From Spirochaetaceae bacterium (GTDB taxonomy: Bacteria; Spirochaetota; Spirochaetia; SZUA-6; Bin103): DNA of 30,485 bases. The position numbers and the translations under genes are program-made. This document shows positions 6,708 to 14,993 of the stretch, in pieces. The notes under the pieces were generated by a model. It searched no databases. It saw only the letters and a list, made by a program, of their open reading frames with translations, and was not told the DNA's origin. The DNA is taken from contig JAPPKD010000161.1 of assembly GCA_028820215.1 (NCBI GenBank), forward strand, positions 1-30,485, in the 5' to 3' direction. The number at the start of each line of letters is the position of its first letter. Within the stretch, counting starts at the first letter, position 1.

Positions 6708-9387
6708 CGCGGCGCACGCGCGGCGTGGTCTTGCCGAGCACGGCGCCGAGCGCGAGCTGATACTGCACATACGGTCCTCCGTCCGCCGATGGGACGCCGG
6801 CGACCGCCAACCGCTCGCCGCTGCCCGCCCAGGACGACCATTCAGCCGACCGCACTGCTTCCTCGTCGCCGCCGGTCCGCACGCGGCCGCGCACCCAGGT
6901 ATCGGCCGGCACCTCGGCCTCCCAGCGCAGATCGATCACCCGCGCCCCGTCCGCCAACCGCCGCACCGGCGAGGTGTAGAGCTCCTCCGGCCCCCGGTCG
7001 TGCTGGTTGCCCGGCTCGACCGAGCGCATTCCGTGCGGCCCCATGGTCGGCAGCCGCGTGGTGCGGCGGCGGTCGAACCCGTCCGGCCCGTTCCACCAGA
7101 TCTCGGAGTAGCCGCGGTGGTCGCCCCACACCTTGTGATTGGCCACCACCAGGTCCGTCCAGCCGTTGCCGTTCAGGTCGGCCGCCAGCGATCCGGAGGC
7201 GGAGTGCGTGAACAGCCGCGTGCAGTCGTCCGGCGAGAAGCCGCGGCCCGGGCGGTTCCAGTAGATGAAGGAGTCCAGGTCGCGCTCGCGCGGCGTCGTG
7301 TACGAGGACACGAAGAGGTCGAGCAGGCCGTCGTTGTCAAAGTCCGCGATCGACACCGAGTTGCCGGCGCGGGCCGGCAGCAGCGTGCGCCGGTCCTCGC
7401 GCAGTCCGTCGGGTCCGTTCCAGTACACGTACAGGAACGCGTCGTCCGGGCCGCTCTCGCTCTGCGTGTGGCCGGCCACCACCAGGTCCAGCCGGCCGTC
7501 GCCGTCCAGGTCGGCGGCGCGGGCGGCGACCGCGTGGAAGACGCTGAGCGGCCGGCAACGCTCCATGGAGTAGCCGTCCGGGCCGCCCCACAAGATGAAG
7601 CTCCGGTCGGCGGCGATCTGCGGCACGACGATGTCCAGCCAGCCGTCGCCGTTCAGGTCGGCCGCGCACAGGAAGCGCGGCTCGTCGTAGACCACCCCGT
7701 CGAGCTGCATGCGCAGACGGCGCGGGTTGGCGGCGTCGAAGCCGTCCGGACCGCCGTGGAAGAACAGCAGGTCCGGCTCGCCGAAGCCGCCGAACACCAG
7801 GTCCAGCCAACCGTCGCGGTCCAGGTCCGCGCACACCATGCCGTGCGCGTGGGTGGTGGCCAGGCGTACGTCGGGCTCGGCCGGGAAGCCCGCCGGCCCG
7901 CGGCGCAGGATGAACGAGCCGGCGTCATCGCTCACCTTCGAGTACTCGGAAGCGTTGCAGATCACCAGGTCGGCGGTGCCGCGGTCGAACAGGTCGGCGC
8001 TCACCGCGTCGACGGCGCCCGACGCCGCGACCTCCAGCCGCCGCTCGGGGTCGTAGCCCCCTTCCCCGCCCCGGTACACGTAGATCGGCACGTCGTCCCG
8101 GCTGGTGCGAGCGAAGTGGTTGATCAGGATCAGGCGAGGATGCCCGCCGTCGGGCCGACCGGTCAGGGCGCGGCGGGCATCGTGGCTGACCAGGCGCCGC
8201 GCGGAACCGAAGCGCCGGTCCGGGCCGCACGCGTACACCAGCGACTCGGTAGTGAAGGACGCGTCGCTCTTGTGCTGGCAGATCACCACCTCGGGCCGCC
8301 CGTCGCCGTCCAGGTCCTCGGTCGCCACGTCGCACGCGCCACTCGAGGGCAGCACGGTCGCCTCCGGGTCGAACCCGCCGCCGGTGCCCCAGAACACCAG
8401 CGAGCGTTCATCCCCGCCGCCCTTGCAGGCCACCACCACGTCGACCGCGCCGTCGCCGTCCAGGTCGGCGGCGGCAGCCGCCTGCGCGCCGGCGCACGGC
8501 AGCAGCGCCCGCTCCTCGACCTGCCGGCCGCGCAGGACGATCAACCGAATCCCGGCGGCACTCGGCACGCACACGTGCATCTCCGGGAGCTCCACCACGC
8601 GCACGCCGGGCGGGGCGTCCCGCACGTACTCGCCCCGGGCGGCCTCCTCCCAGCCGGCCCCGCCCGCCTCGCCCGGAATCTCCGTGCGCTCCTCGCACGA
8701 CAGCCCAGCGGCACCGCCCCAATGGATCGCCGCGCGGCCGCTTCCGTCCAGGACCACCAGATCGTCGCAGCCGTCGCCGTCCAGGTCGGCGGCGCAGAGC
8801 TGCACGGCGCGGATGCCGGTGTCGGCGAACCGCTTCGGCTCGAACCCCAGTTCCGTCTGGAGGAAGACGCGCACGCGACCGGCGCCCTGCCCCGTCGTGC
8901 ACGCGAACGCCAGGTCGACGCGGCCGTCACCGTCGAAGTCACCCGCCGCCACCGACAGCGCAAACGGCGTCGGCAGCAACTGGTGACGGCGCAGGCTCCA
9001 GCCGGCGGGCGACCCGTAGTAGATCGCGGAGTTCACCCCACTGGAGTTCATGCCGTTGTAGTGGTTGGCGACCACCAGGTCGTCGGTCCCGTCGCCGTTC
9101 AGGTCGGCGATCGCACCTCCCATGGCGCCCTCGGCCGGCAGCTCGGTACGGGCGTAGCCGTCGCGGCCGTCGACCACGCAGGCCGGCGGCCGCTCCCAGT
9201 GGTCCTGGCTGTTGCAGAACAGCAGGTCCAGGTGGCCGTTCCCGTCCACGTCGAACTGGTGGATGCGCTGCAGCACGCCCGCGCGCGACACGTACAGGTT
9301 CTGCCCGCCGGCGCCGAACGTGCCGGCGCGAAAGGCCTCGAACCCCTCGGTCACCCATTCGCGCAGCGCCACGGCACTCCGGATCAT
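6679..9387 (-). CDS. FG-GAP/VCBS repeat protein (integrin-alpha-like propellers)
   Basis: This 902-residue protein contains about twelve repeats with calcium-binding DxDxDGxxD loops: DVDGNGHLD near residue 46, then DLNGDGTDD, DFDGDGRVD, DLDGDGCDD and so on to DLNGNGWTD near 765. One repeat is degenerate (DLFDRGTAD). Such repeats form integrin-like beta-propellers that bind ligands or carbohydrates at surfaces. The last about 110 residues (from roughly 790) lack these loops and end in a strand-rich segment (YVQYQLALGAVLGKTTPRVRRVNL) like a small accessory beta domain. No signal peptide is visible at the ATG 9385-9387 start, which is odd for a family that is mostly secreted. No strong ribosome site precedes it. 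It is divergent from the aminotransferase and convergent with the PhyH gene. Confidence 0.85.
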   Translation of the reverse strand: MIRSAVALREWVTEGFEAFRAGTFGAGGQNLYVSRAGVLQRIHQFDVDGNGHLDLLFCNSQDHWERPPACVVDGRDGYARTELPAEGAMGGAIADLNGDGTDDLVVANHYNGMNSSGVNSAIYYGSPAGWSLRRHQLLPTPFALSVAAGDFDGDGRVDLAFACTTGQGAGRVRVFLQTELGFEPKRFADTGIRAVQLCAADLDGDGCDDLVVLDGSGRAAIHWGGAAGLSCEERTEIPGEAGGAGWEEAARGEYVRDAPPGVRVVELPEMHVCVPSAAGIRLIVLRGRQVEERALLPCAGAQAAAAADLDGDGAVDVVVACKGGGDERSLVFWGTGGGFDPEATVLPSSGACDVATEDLDGDGRPEVVICQHKSDASFTTESLVYACGPDRRFGSARRLVSHDARRALTGRPDGGHPRLILINHFARTSRDDVPIYVYRGGEGGYDPERRLEVAASGAVDAVSADLFDRGTADLVICNASEYSKVSDDAGSFILRRGPAGFPAEPDVRLATTHAHGMVCADLDRDGWLDLVFGGFGEPDLLFFHGGPDGFDAANPRRLRMQLDGVVYDEPRFLCAADLNGDGWLDIVVPQIAADRSFILWGGPDGYSMERCRPLSVFHAVAARAADLDGDGRLDLVVAGHTQSESGPDDAFLYVYWNGPDGLREDRRTLLPARAGNSVSIADFDNDGLLDLFVSSYTTPRERDLDSFIYWNRPGRGFSPDDCTRLFTHSASGSLAADLNGNGWTDLVVANHKVWGDHRGYSEIWWNGPDGFDRRRTTRLPTMGPHGMRSVEPGNQHDRGPEELYTSPVRRLADGARVIDLRWEAEVPADTWVRGRVRTGGDEEAVRSAEWSSWAGSGERLAVAGVPSADGGPYVQYQLALGAVLGKTTPRVRRVNLRTDDAG

Positions 9388-9462
9388 CGAAGCGCGCCGG
9401 ATGCGGTGTCAAATTCCGCGCCGATTCGCCAGACTCCCGGAACCCATCCCGGAGGACGACCC

Positions 9463-10806
9463 ATGCCAATGCAGGTAAGCGCGCTGACGCCGGTTCGCAC
9501 CGATCCGGTCGACACCCGATACCGGCGGATCGCGACGCCGATTCCCGTGCCGGAATCGATCCCGGCGATCGAGCGCTTGCGCGCCGCCGAGCCGCGCTCG
9601 ATGGCCGGGCTGCCGCCGGTCATCTGGCAGCGGGCGCGCGGCTTCCAGGTCGAGGACCCGTACGGCAACCGCTTCATCGACCTGACCTCGGGCGCCGCCG
9701 CGGCCAACGCCGGCCACGCCCACCCGCGCATCGTCAAGGCCGTGCACGAGCAGCTCGACCGGGAGCTGCTGTTCACCTACGCGTTTCCGTCGGATGTCCG
9801 GGGACGCCTGATCGAGCGGGTGGCCGGCCTGCCGCCGCGCGAGCTCGACAAGGCGATCGCATTCTGCTCCGGCACCGAGGCCAACGAGTGCTGTTTGACC
9901 CTGATGCGCCGGCACGGCCTGTCGATCTCCCCCGACAAGGTCGGCATCCTGTCGTTCTCGGGCACCTTCTTCGGCCGCACCCTGGGGGCCCGATTCGCGG
10001 GCGGTGCGCCGGGGACGATCGACGCGATCCGGCGCGACCGGGTGTACCAGACCCAGCTTCCGATGCCCGGGAGCCCGGCGTCGCAGGGATTCCATGCCGA
10101 CCTGGCCGAGCGGGAAGTGGACCCGGCCAAGACCGCCGGCATCATCTTCGAGTCGATGGCGAGCATGACCACCACCCCTTATCCCCAGGACTACGTCGAC
10201 GACCTGATGGCGTGGGCTGCCGAGCACTCGGTGCTGGTGGCGGTCGACGAGATCCAGGTCGGCTGGGGCCGCACCGGGCGGCTGTTCGCCCACGAGCACT
10301 ACGGAATCACCCCCGACCTGATCGCCATGGGCAAGGGAGTGAGCTCCAGCCTGCCGGTGTCGGTGGTCAAGGGACGTTCGCACATTCTGGACTTGGCCCC
10401 GCCGGGCGAGATGTCCAGCACCCACGGCGGCAACCCGGTCTGCATGGCCGCCGCCCTGGCGAACCTGGACGTGTTCGAGGACGAGGACCTGGTGCGGCGG
10501 TCGGCCGACCTCGGGGAGCGGCTGGCGGCGTGGCTGCGGCCGATCGGCGACCGGCACCCCGACCGGATCAGGCAGATCGACGGCCGCGGCCTGTGGCACG
10601 CCATCCACTTCCGCGACCCCGACTCGGGCGAGCAGGCGTTCGAGCTGGGCGACCAGGTCGCCATGGAGTGCGTGCGGCGCGGCCTGATGAGCTTCATCAC
10701 CGGCGGCGGCTTCTACCGGATCGCGCCGCCGCTGGTGATCGACGCCGAGGCGCTGGAAGAAGCGGTGGGCGTCGTCGGCGCGGTGATCGACGAGCTGCTG
10801 GCCTGA
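9463..10806 (+). CDS. Class III pyridoxal-phosphate aminotransferase
   Basis: This is a 447-residue fold-type I PLP enzyme of the class III (acetylornithine/GABA/omega-aminotransferase) family. It transfers an amino group between an amine or omega-amino acid and a keto acid. Visible signatures are FIDLTSGAAAANAGHAHP, the phosphate-binding FCSGTEANE, the PLP-nitrogen Asp in VAVDEIQVGWGRTG (D262), the Schiff-base Lys in AMGKGVSSSLP (K291) and the HGGNPVCMAAALA segment. The length is normal for the family. The start ATG 9463 has a clear GGAGGA (9451-9456) six bases upstream. The specific substrate cannot be read from the sequence; 4-aminobutyrate-like amines are possible. It is divergent from the FG-GAP gene and ends ten bases before the convergent sialidase-like gene. 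Confidence 0.92.
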   Translation: MPMQVSALTPVRTDPVDTRYRRIATPIPVPESIPAIERLRAAEPRSMAGLPPVIWQRARGFQVEDPYGNRFIDLTSGAAAANAGHAHPRIVKAVHEQLDRELLFTYAFPSDVRGRLIERVAGLPPRELDKAIAFCSGTEANECCLTLMRRHGLSISPDKVGILSFSGTFFGRTLGARFAGGAPGTIDAIRRDRVYQTQLPMPGSPASQGFHADLAEREVDPAKTAGIIFESMASMTTTPYPQDYVDDLMAWAAEHSVLVAVDEIQVGWGRTGRLFAHEHYGITPDLIAMGKGVSSSLPVSVVKGRSHILDLAPPGEMSSTHGGNPVCMAAALANLDVFEDEDLVRRSADLGERLAAWLRPIGDRHPDRIRQIDGRGLWHAIHFRDPDSGEQAFELGDQVAMECVRRGLMSFITGGGFYRIAPPLVIDAEALEEAVGVVGAVIDELLA

Positions 10807-10816
10807 GCCGAGCGGG

Positions 10817-11947
10817 TCAGCCGGCCGGCGGCAGCCGCCAGCGGACGACCTCGCTGTGCACGACGAACTGCGCGTCGCGCCACGAGTAGCTGGTGACCAG
10901 CATGCCGTCGTCCAACTGCACCGTGCGGCCGAAGCCGCCGCCGGAGTAGACGCCGAGTGCGGTCTGCACGTCCAGCATCAGGAGGTCGTTGCGGAGATCG
11001 AACGCGAAGCCGTCGTGCGTCTCGCGGCCCACCACGGCGCGCACGCCCAGTGGCCGGTGCATCGCCCGCACGGTGAAGGTGAGCAGCAGCCGCTCGTCCT
11101 GTAGCCGCAGGATCGCCGGATACATCTCACCAGGCCGGCCGAATGCCTCAAGCGGCCGGAACGAGCGCCCCCGGTCGTCCGAGGAGTAGAGGATCAGCCG
11201 GTCCACGTTGTCCGAGCGGCCGAACTCCGGGTCGTCCACCTGGACCGCGAACCGCCCTGCATGCGCGGAATCGAGCCGGGCCAGGACCAGGATGCGTCCC
11301 GAGGGCGCCTGCCACCAGACCGCCTCCCCCAGGAACGGGAACGGGTAGTCCTCGCCGAGCTCCTCGATCACCGCAGGGTGCCGCTCCGGCCAGGTCTCAC
11401 CGCCGTCACGGCTGCGCCAGAGATACGGAGTGCCGGTCGAGCCGACACCCAGCAGCAGCGAGCCGTCGGCCAGCTCCAGCACGGTGCGGGTCGTGCAGCT
11501 CGAACCGCCGGGCGCCATGCCTTCCGGTTCGGCGACGGTGGTCGTCCACGTGCGCCCGCCGTCGGCCGAGCGGTGCACGAAGCTGCGCGTGTAACCGGTC
11601 GGATTGCGGACGTCGCGCGACAGGAAGTGGACGGTCATCAGCACCGTGCCGTCGCGCAACACCGTGAAGTATGGCTCGCGGCCGAGCAGCCCGTGACCGG
11701 TGGTGAGGTTCTCCGCGTCGCTCCAGGTGGCGCCGCCGTCCTCGGAGCGGAACAACAGGATCTCCTCCCGTTGCCTGCCCTCCTCGAGCTGAAACGGAGC
11801 GAACGCCACCAGCAGCAGCCGCCCGTCCGGCAACCGCGCGATGCACGGCTTGTAGTCGGCCGGCACCCCCACCGGCACCCGCTGGCCGGTGATGCGCTGT
11901 CCGGCGAGCGCCCGCGGCGACTCGATCCCGATCTCCACCGTCTCCAT
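10817..11947 (-). CDS. BNR-repeat sialidase-like six-bladed propeller protein
   Basis: This 376-residue protein has at least three canonical Asp-boxes (S-x-D-x-G-x-T-W): RSEDGGATW near 67-75, then RSADGGRTW and RSRDGGETW, plus a weaker SSDDRGRSF. An early YKPCIARLPDGRLLLV stretch resembles the sialidase first blade. The family includes exo-alpha-sialidases and many uncharacterised glycan-binding or hydrolysing propellers. I cannot confirm the Arg triad by eye, so activity is open. No signal peptide is visible, unusual for an enzyme acting on external glycans. The start is taken as ATG 11945-11947 because the upstream 27 codons run into the divergent PhyH gene's control region. Convergent with the aminotransferase. 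Confidence 0.8.
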   Translation of the reverse strand: METVEIGIESPRALAGQRITGQRVPVGVPADYKPCIARLPDGRLLLVAFAPFQLEEGRQREEILLFRSEDGGATWSDAENLTTGHGLLGREPYFTVLRDGTVLMTVHFLSRDVRNPTGYTRSFVHRSADGGRTWTTTVAEPEGMAPGGSSCTTRTVLELADGSLLLGVGSTGTPYLWRSRDGGETWPERHPAVIEELGEDYPFPFLGEAVWWQAPSGRILVLARLDSAHAGRFAVQVDDPEFGRSDNVDRLILYSSDDRGRSFRPLEAFGRPGEMYPAILRLQDERLLLTFTVRAMHRPLGVRAVVGRETHDGFAFDLRNDLLMLDVQTALGVYSGGGFGRTVQLDDGMLVTSYSWRDAQFVVHSEVVRWRLPPAG

Positions 11948-11959
11948 GACCGCTGAGGG

Positions 11960-11965
11960 TATACT
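11960..11965 (+). promoter_or_regulatory. Candidate -10 box (TATACT) for the PhyH gene at 11988
   Basis: TATACT matches five of six bases of a bacterial -10 hexamer, in the 40-base gap between divergent genes. It lies 22 bases before ATG 11988, with GGAGG (11975-11979) in between. No good -35 box is visible. Similar hexamers occur at 13318-13323 and 30474-30479. Confidence 0.3.
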
Positions 11966-11987
11966 CCCCGCACCGGAGGCGCGAGAC

Positions 11988-12782
11988 ATGGCGAGGCTGA
12001 TCCCGGAGCAGCATCCCGAGCTGTTCAACTATCGAACGCTCACCGGCGAGGAGCTCGAAACCTTCGACCGGGACGGGTTCCTGCGCCTGGGGCGCACCCT
12101 GACCGACCAGGGGCTGGAGCGGATGCGGGCCGAGGCGATGGCCGCCTGGGAGGCGGAGAAGGGGCCGTTCGACCCGGACGCCACGTGGTTGAAGAACTCG
12201 CTCCTGAGCGACATCCACCACCGCTCGGAGACGGTCCGCCGCTACTACTTCCACGGTCCCCCGGTGGACATCGCCGGCCAGATCATCGGCCCGAACGTGA
12301 AGGGTGCCACCTCGCAGCTCACCTTCAAGATGCGGGGCAACACCATGCCGTTCCACTGGCACCAGGACAACGCCTACGGCGAGCTGGACCCGTACACGGC
12401 GGTGACCTGTCTGACCGCGCTCGACGACGCGGCGGTCGAGAACGGCTGCCTGTGGCTGATCCCCGGCAGCCACCGCCAGGGACAGGCCGACCCGCAGAAT
12501 CCGGAGGAGAAGGCGGCCCTGCTGCCGATCAAGCTGGAGGCGGACGAGAGCCGCGCCATGCCGGTGGCGATGAAGGCGGGCGAGGCGATCTGCTTCCACT
12601 GCTGGATGCTGCACAAGTCGGAAGGCAACCGGTCCGCCACCCACCGCCGCATCCTGTTCCTGCGCTTCGCCGACGCCGACGCGGTGGAGGTCTACAACGG
12701 CGGCGTGCCCCGCCTGGGCCGGCTGCTACGCGGCACCACCCGCTTCGCCGAAGTCGAGGCGTTCGAGGCCGACCTGGTCTAG
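11988..12782 (+). CDS. Phytanoyl-CoA dioxygenase (PhyH) family oxygenase
   Basis: This 264-residue enzyme is predicted to use Fe(II) and 2-oxoglutarate with O2 to hydroxylate an unknown small molecule. The full metal triad is visible: FHWHQDNAYG gives H125 and D127, and MLHKSEGNRS gives H209. A following HRRILFLRF supplies the 2-oxoglutarate Arg. The start is ATG 11988, with GGAGG at 11975-11979. The protein is not close to the tandem pair at 14176/14994 outside the metal motifs, so it is a separate PhyH subgroup. Only two bases separate its stop from the convergent shikimate kinase stop. Substrate unknown. Confidence 0.9.
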   Translation: MARLIPEQHPELFNYRTLTGEELETFDRDGFLRLGRTLTDQGLERMRAEAMAAWEAEKGPFDPDATWLKNSLLSDIHHRSETVRRYYFHGPPVDIAGQIIGPNVKGATSQLTFKMRGNTMPFHWHQDNAYGELDPYTAVTCLTALDDAAVENGCLWLIPGSHRQGQADPQNPEEKAALLPIKLEADESRAMPVAMKAGEAICFHCWMLHKSEGNRSATHRRILFLRFADADAVEVYNGGVPRLGRLLRGTTRFAEVEAFEADLV

Positions 12783-12784
12783 CG

Positions 12785-13309
12785 TCAGTCGCCGCGCTGC
12801 CGATCCCGCACCGCGGCGACGATGCGGTCGGCCAGCTCACCCGGCGACAGAGTGGCGTCCAGGGTGAGGTCGGCGTTGGCGCGGTACACCGGCGCACGCT
12901 GCGCCAGCATCGTGACCACCTCCTGCAGGCCGCCGCCGGCCAGGTTCGGACGGGTGGCGGCGCTGGCCGGGTCCGCCTCGATCCGCCGCCACAGCTCCTC
13001 CGCGTCCGCCTCCAGGTAGACCACCAGGCCGTCGCGGTGGGCGCGCTCCTGGTTGACGGGGCGCATCAGGGTGCCGCCGCCGAAGGTGACCACCGCGTCG
13101 TCGTGCGCGCACATCTCGGCCACCACCGAGCTCTCAACGTCGCGGTAGTACGGCTCCCCGCGGTCCTGGAAGATCTCCGCGATGGTCAGCCCGCAGTGCG
13201 CCTCGATGCCGCGGTCGACGTCCAGGTACTCCCACCCGAGCCGATCGGCCACCAGCCGTCCGGCGGTGGTCTTGCCGGCAGCCCGGTAGCCGACCAGCAC
13301 CACGTGCAT
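12785..13309 (-). CDS. aroK: Shikimate kinase
   Basis: This 174-residue kinase phosphorylates shikimate at the 3-hydroxyl in the aromatic amino acid (chorismate) pathway in the cytoplasm. The Walker A loop is GYRAAGKTT (7-15). Other family features in order are LDVDRGIE with D32 for magnesium/shikimate, the substrate-binding YYRDVES (R56), the GGG motif at 77-79 and the lid TRP at 119-121. The length is normal. The start ATG 13307-13309 is only nine bases from a candidate -10 box, so its transcript may have almost no leader. It stands alone between a PhyH gene and a toxin-antitoxin pair rather than beside aroB. Confidence 0.92.
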   Translation of the reverse strand: MHVVLVGYRAAGKTTAGRLVADRLGWEYLDVDRGIEAHCGLTIAEIFQDRGEPYYRDVESSVVAEMCAHDDAVVTFGGGTLMRPVNQERAHRDGLVVYLEADAEELWRRIEADPASAATRPNLAGGGLQEVVTMLAQRAPVYRANADLTLDATLSPGELADRIVAAVRDRQRGD

Positions 13310-13317
13310 GATCGCGG

Positions 13318-13323
13318 ATCATA
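13318..13323 (-). promoter_or_regulatory. Candidate -10 box (TATGAT) for aroK
   Basis: On the minus strand TATGAT ends nine bases before the aroK ATG. A start site at normal distance would give a nearly leaderless mRNA. No clear -35 box is seen. Confidence 0.35.
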
Positions 13324-13373
13324 GCGCGGCGCGTAGCAGCCACCGAGAGGGGCTTACACACGAGCGATTTGCA

Positions 13374-13393
13374 ACTAGTCAGACAACTGGTCA
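13374..13393. promoter_or_regulatory. Candidate operator upstream of the toxin-antitoxin pair
   Basis: Two near-identical 8-base units, ACTAGTCA (13374-13381) and ACTGGTCA (13386-13393), lie 12 bases apart, 22 bases before the antitoxin start. TTGCAA at 13370-13375 could be a -35 box. Phd/YefM antitoxins usually autorepress through short repeats at this position, so this is a plausible binding site; that use is inference. Confidence 0.35.
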
Positions 13394-13414
13394 TCATGGC
13401 TGCGTGAGGAGCAT

Positions 13415-13675
13415 GTGAGCAGAACCTGGCAGGTACAGGTCGCCAAGGCGCGCTTCAGCGAGTTGCTGGAACGGAGCCTCGCCGAAGGACCACAGATCGT
13501 GACCAAGCGGGGCGTGGAAACCGCCGTGCTGGTGCCGATCGACCAGTGGCGGCGACTGGAGCGGCAGGCGAAGCCCGACATCAAGGAGCTGCTGCTGGCC
13601 CCGGAAGCGCGTACGGATGCGCTGACACCGCCGCGCCCGAGTCACCGCCGCCGCGCCTCTCCCGAGTTCGACTAG
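13415..13675 (+). CDS. Phd/YefM-family antitoxin
   Basis: This 86-residue protein begins WQVQVAKARFSELLERSLAEGPQIVTKRGVETAVLVPIDQW, the usual Phd/YefM N-terminal DNA-binding and dimerisation layout (an A-K-x-x-F-S-E-L helix followed by a T-K-R-G turn and V-L-V-P strand). The C-terminal part (from about 55) is polar and Pro/Arg-rich, as expected for a toxin-binding tail that folds on the partner. The start is GTG 13415 with GAGGAG just upstream (spacing three, short). It lies 15 bases before the PIN-domain gene and very likely forms one transcription unit with it, autoregulated through upstream repeats. Confidence 0.88.
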   Translation: MSRTWQVQVAKARFSELLERSLAEGPQIVTKRGVETAVLVPIDQWRRLERQAKPDIKELLLAPEARTDALTPPRPSHRRRASPEFD

Positions 13676-13690
13676 GGACGAGATACGGCG

Positions 13691-14152
13691 GTGTACCTGC
13701 TCCACACGAACGTCATTTCGGAGTTGCGCCGGCCTCGACCGCGGCACGCGGTCGTACGGTGGGTCGAGAGTCAGGCAGCCGATCGTCTGTTTTTGTCGGC
13801 GGTGACGATCGGCGAGATCCAGGCCGGCATCGAGATCACCCGCGAGCAGGACGCGGCCAAGGCCGAGGAGATCGAAGCCTGGCTGGAGAAGGTGCTCGTT
13901 TCGCACAGCATCCTGCCGATGGACGCGGCCGCGTTCAGGGCATGGGCGCGCCGCAAGCACCGTCAGTCGGACACGTTGATCGAGGACGCCATGATCGCGG
14001 CGACGGCCGAGGTGCACGGGCTGACCGTCGTCACGCGCAACGCAGGTGACTTCCGCACGCTGGGGGTGAGCGTGCTCGACCCGTTCGAGCCGACACTGAC
14101 GACACCCGCGGCGCCGGCGGAGAGTCCGCCCGCACCGACCGAACCGGCGTGA
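13691..14152 (+). CDS. PIN-domain toxin (VapC/FitB-like), first catalytic Asp replaced by His
   Basis: This 153-residue protein has the PIN ribonuclease fold of type II toxins. The usual opening LLDTNVISE reads LLHTNVISE, so the first metal-binding Asp is His5 (CAC at 13703-13705, one base from GAC). The other acids are in place: E42 (TIGEIQAG), D99 (IEDAMIAATA) and D120 in TRNAGDF. Loss of the first Asp normally cripples metal binding in PIN nucleases, so the toxin is probably inactive or weak. A Pro/Ala-rich tail of about 20 residues extends beyond the domain. The start is GTG 13691. The gene is partnered with the upstream antitoxin, which appears intact. Confidence 0.85.
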   Translation: MYLLHTNVISELRRPRPRHAVVRWVESQAADRLFLSAVTIGEIQAGIEITREQDAAKAEEIEAWLEKVLVSHSILPMDAAAFRAWARRKHRQSDTLIEDAMIAATAEVHGLTVVTRNAGDFRTLGVSVLDPFEPTLTTPAAPAESPPAPTEPA

Positions 14153-14175
14153 TACCCTCCGCGCGGGAGTGAGCC

Positions 14176-14982
14176 ATGGACGGAGTCGCGCAACTGGTCG
14201 ACGAGCTGTACATCAACGGATTCGCCATGATGGAGGACGCCATCCCCATCCCCACGATCGAGCGCATCCACGCGTCGTTCCTGCCGATGCTGGAGCACGT
14301 CCGCCACCGCGAGCACGAGCTCGGCCACGACGAGCGGGGCGACATCCGCGTCGGCTGCGGGCGCCTGCAGCACCCCAACCGCTACACCATGCAGTGGCCG
14401 TGGGAAGGTGGACTGGCCTGTCCGGAGATCGCCGAGCACCCCACCCTGCTGGCACTGCTGGAGGCGTACTGGGAGACCGACGACTTCGTGGTCACCTGCC
14501 TGCACTCCAACACCCCGTATCCGGGTTCCATTCACCAGAACTGGCACCGCGATGCCAAGCTCATGTCACCGCACGTGGCCGAGGAGCGGGTGCCGCACTT
14601 CGGCGTCAAGTTTCCGCTGGTCGACACCAACGTCGAGAACGGCAGTTTCGAGGTCCTGCCGTCGACCCAGCTCCTGGCCGATCCTGACCGGGAAGACAAC
14701 TACAACGACATCCTCGAGAGCGGCTCCTACCCGCACCGCATGCGGCTCAACATGAAACGCGGCACCCTGTGGGTGCAGGACCCGCGCGCCCTGCACCGCG
14801 GCACCCCGAACGGGTCCGATAGCCCGCGGCCGGAGCTGGTGATCTGCTACACGCTGCGCCGGGTCTCGTCGCTCATGACCCGGCCGCTCTGGGTGGGCGC
14901 CCGCGAGTTCGAGGAGCTCTCCGAGCGCGGCCGCACGCTGTTCGAGCGGGCGACCATCCTGCCCGAGCGCACGGCCGCCTGA
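14176..14982 (+). CDS. PhyH-family dioxygenase, tandem copy 1
   Basis: This is a 268-residue Fe(II)/2-oxoglutarate oxygenase of the phytanoyl-CoA dioxygenase family. The metal triad is H124 and D126 in NWHRD and H207 in ALHRGTPN. R218 in PRPELVICY is the likely 2-oxoglutarate Arg. The VKFPLVDTNVENGSFEVLPST segment is the family's core strand pair leading to the product-side loop. The start is ATG 14176 with GGGAGTGAG just upstream. It is about four-fifths identical by eye to the gene that begins 12 bases downstream, so the two arose by tandem duplication. Substrate unknown. Confidence 0.9.
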   Translation: MDGVAQLVDELYINGFAMMEDAIPIPTIERIHASFLPMLEHVRHREHELGHDERGDIRVGCGRLQHPNRYTMQWPWEGGLACPEIAEHPTLLALLEAYWETDDFVVTCLHSNTPYPGSIHQNWHRDAKLMSPHVAEERVPHFGVKFPLVDTNVENGSFEVLPSTQLLADPDREDNYNDILESGSYPHRMRLNMKRGTLWVQDPRALHRGTPNGSDSPRPELVICYTLRRVSSLMTRPLWVGAREFEELSERGRTLFERATILPERTAA

Positions 14983-14993
14983 CGGTGTGTGCC

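Noticed and set aside
6667..9462. Plus-strand open frame joined to the aminotransferase (6667-10806)
   Set aside because: The aminotransferase begins at ATG 9463 with a clear GGAGGA. The upstream part is antisense to the FG-GAP gene and shows mirrored periodic DGDG-derived text.
13310..13414. Possible integration or attachment site between aroK and the toxin-antitoxin pair
   Set aside because: Only a short pair of 8-base repeats is present, with no tRNA, integrase or flanking direct repeats. An antitoxin operator explains it better.
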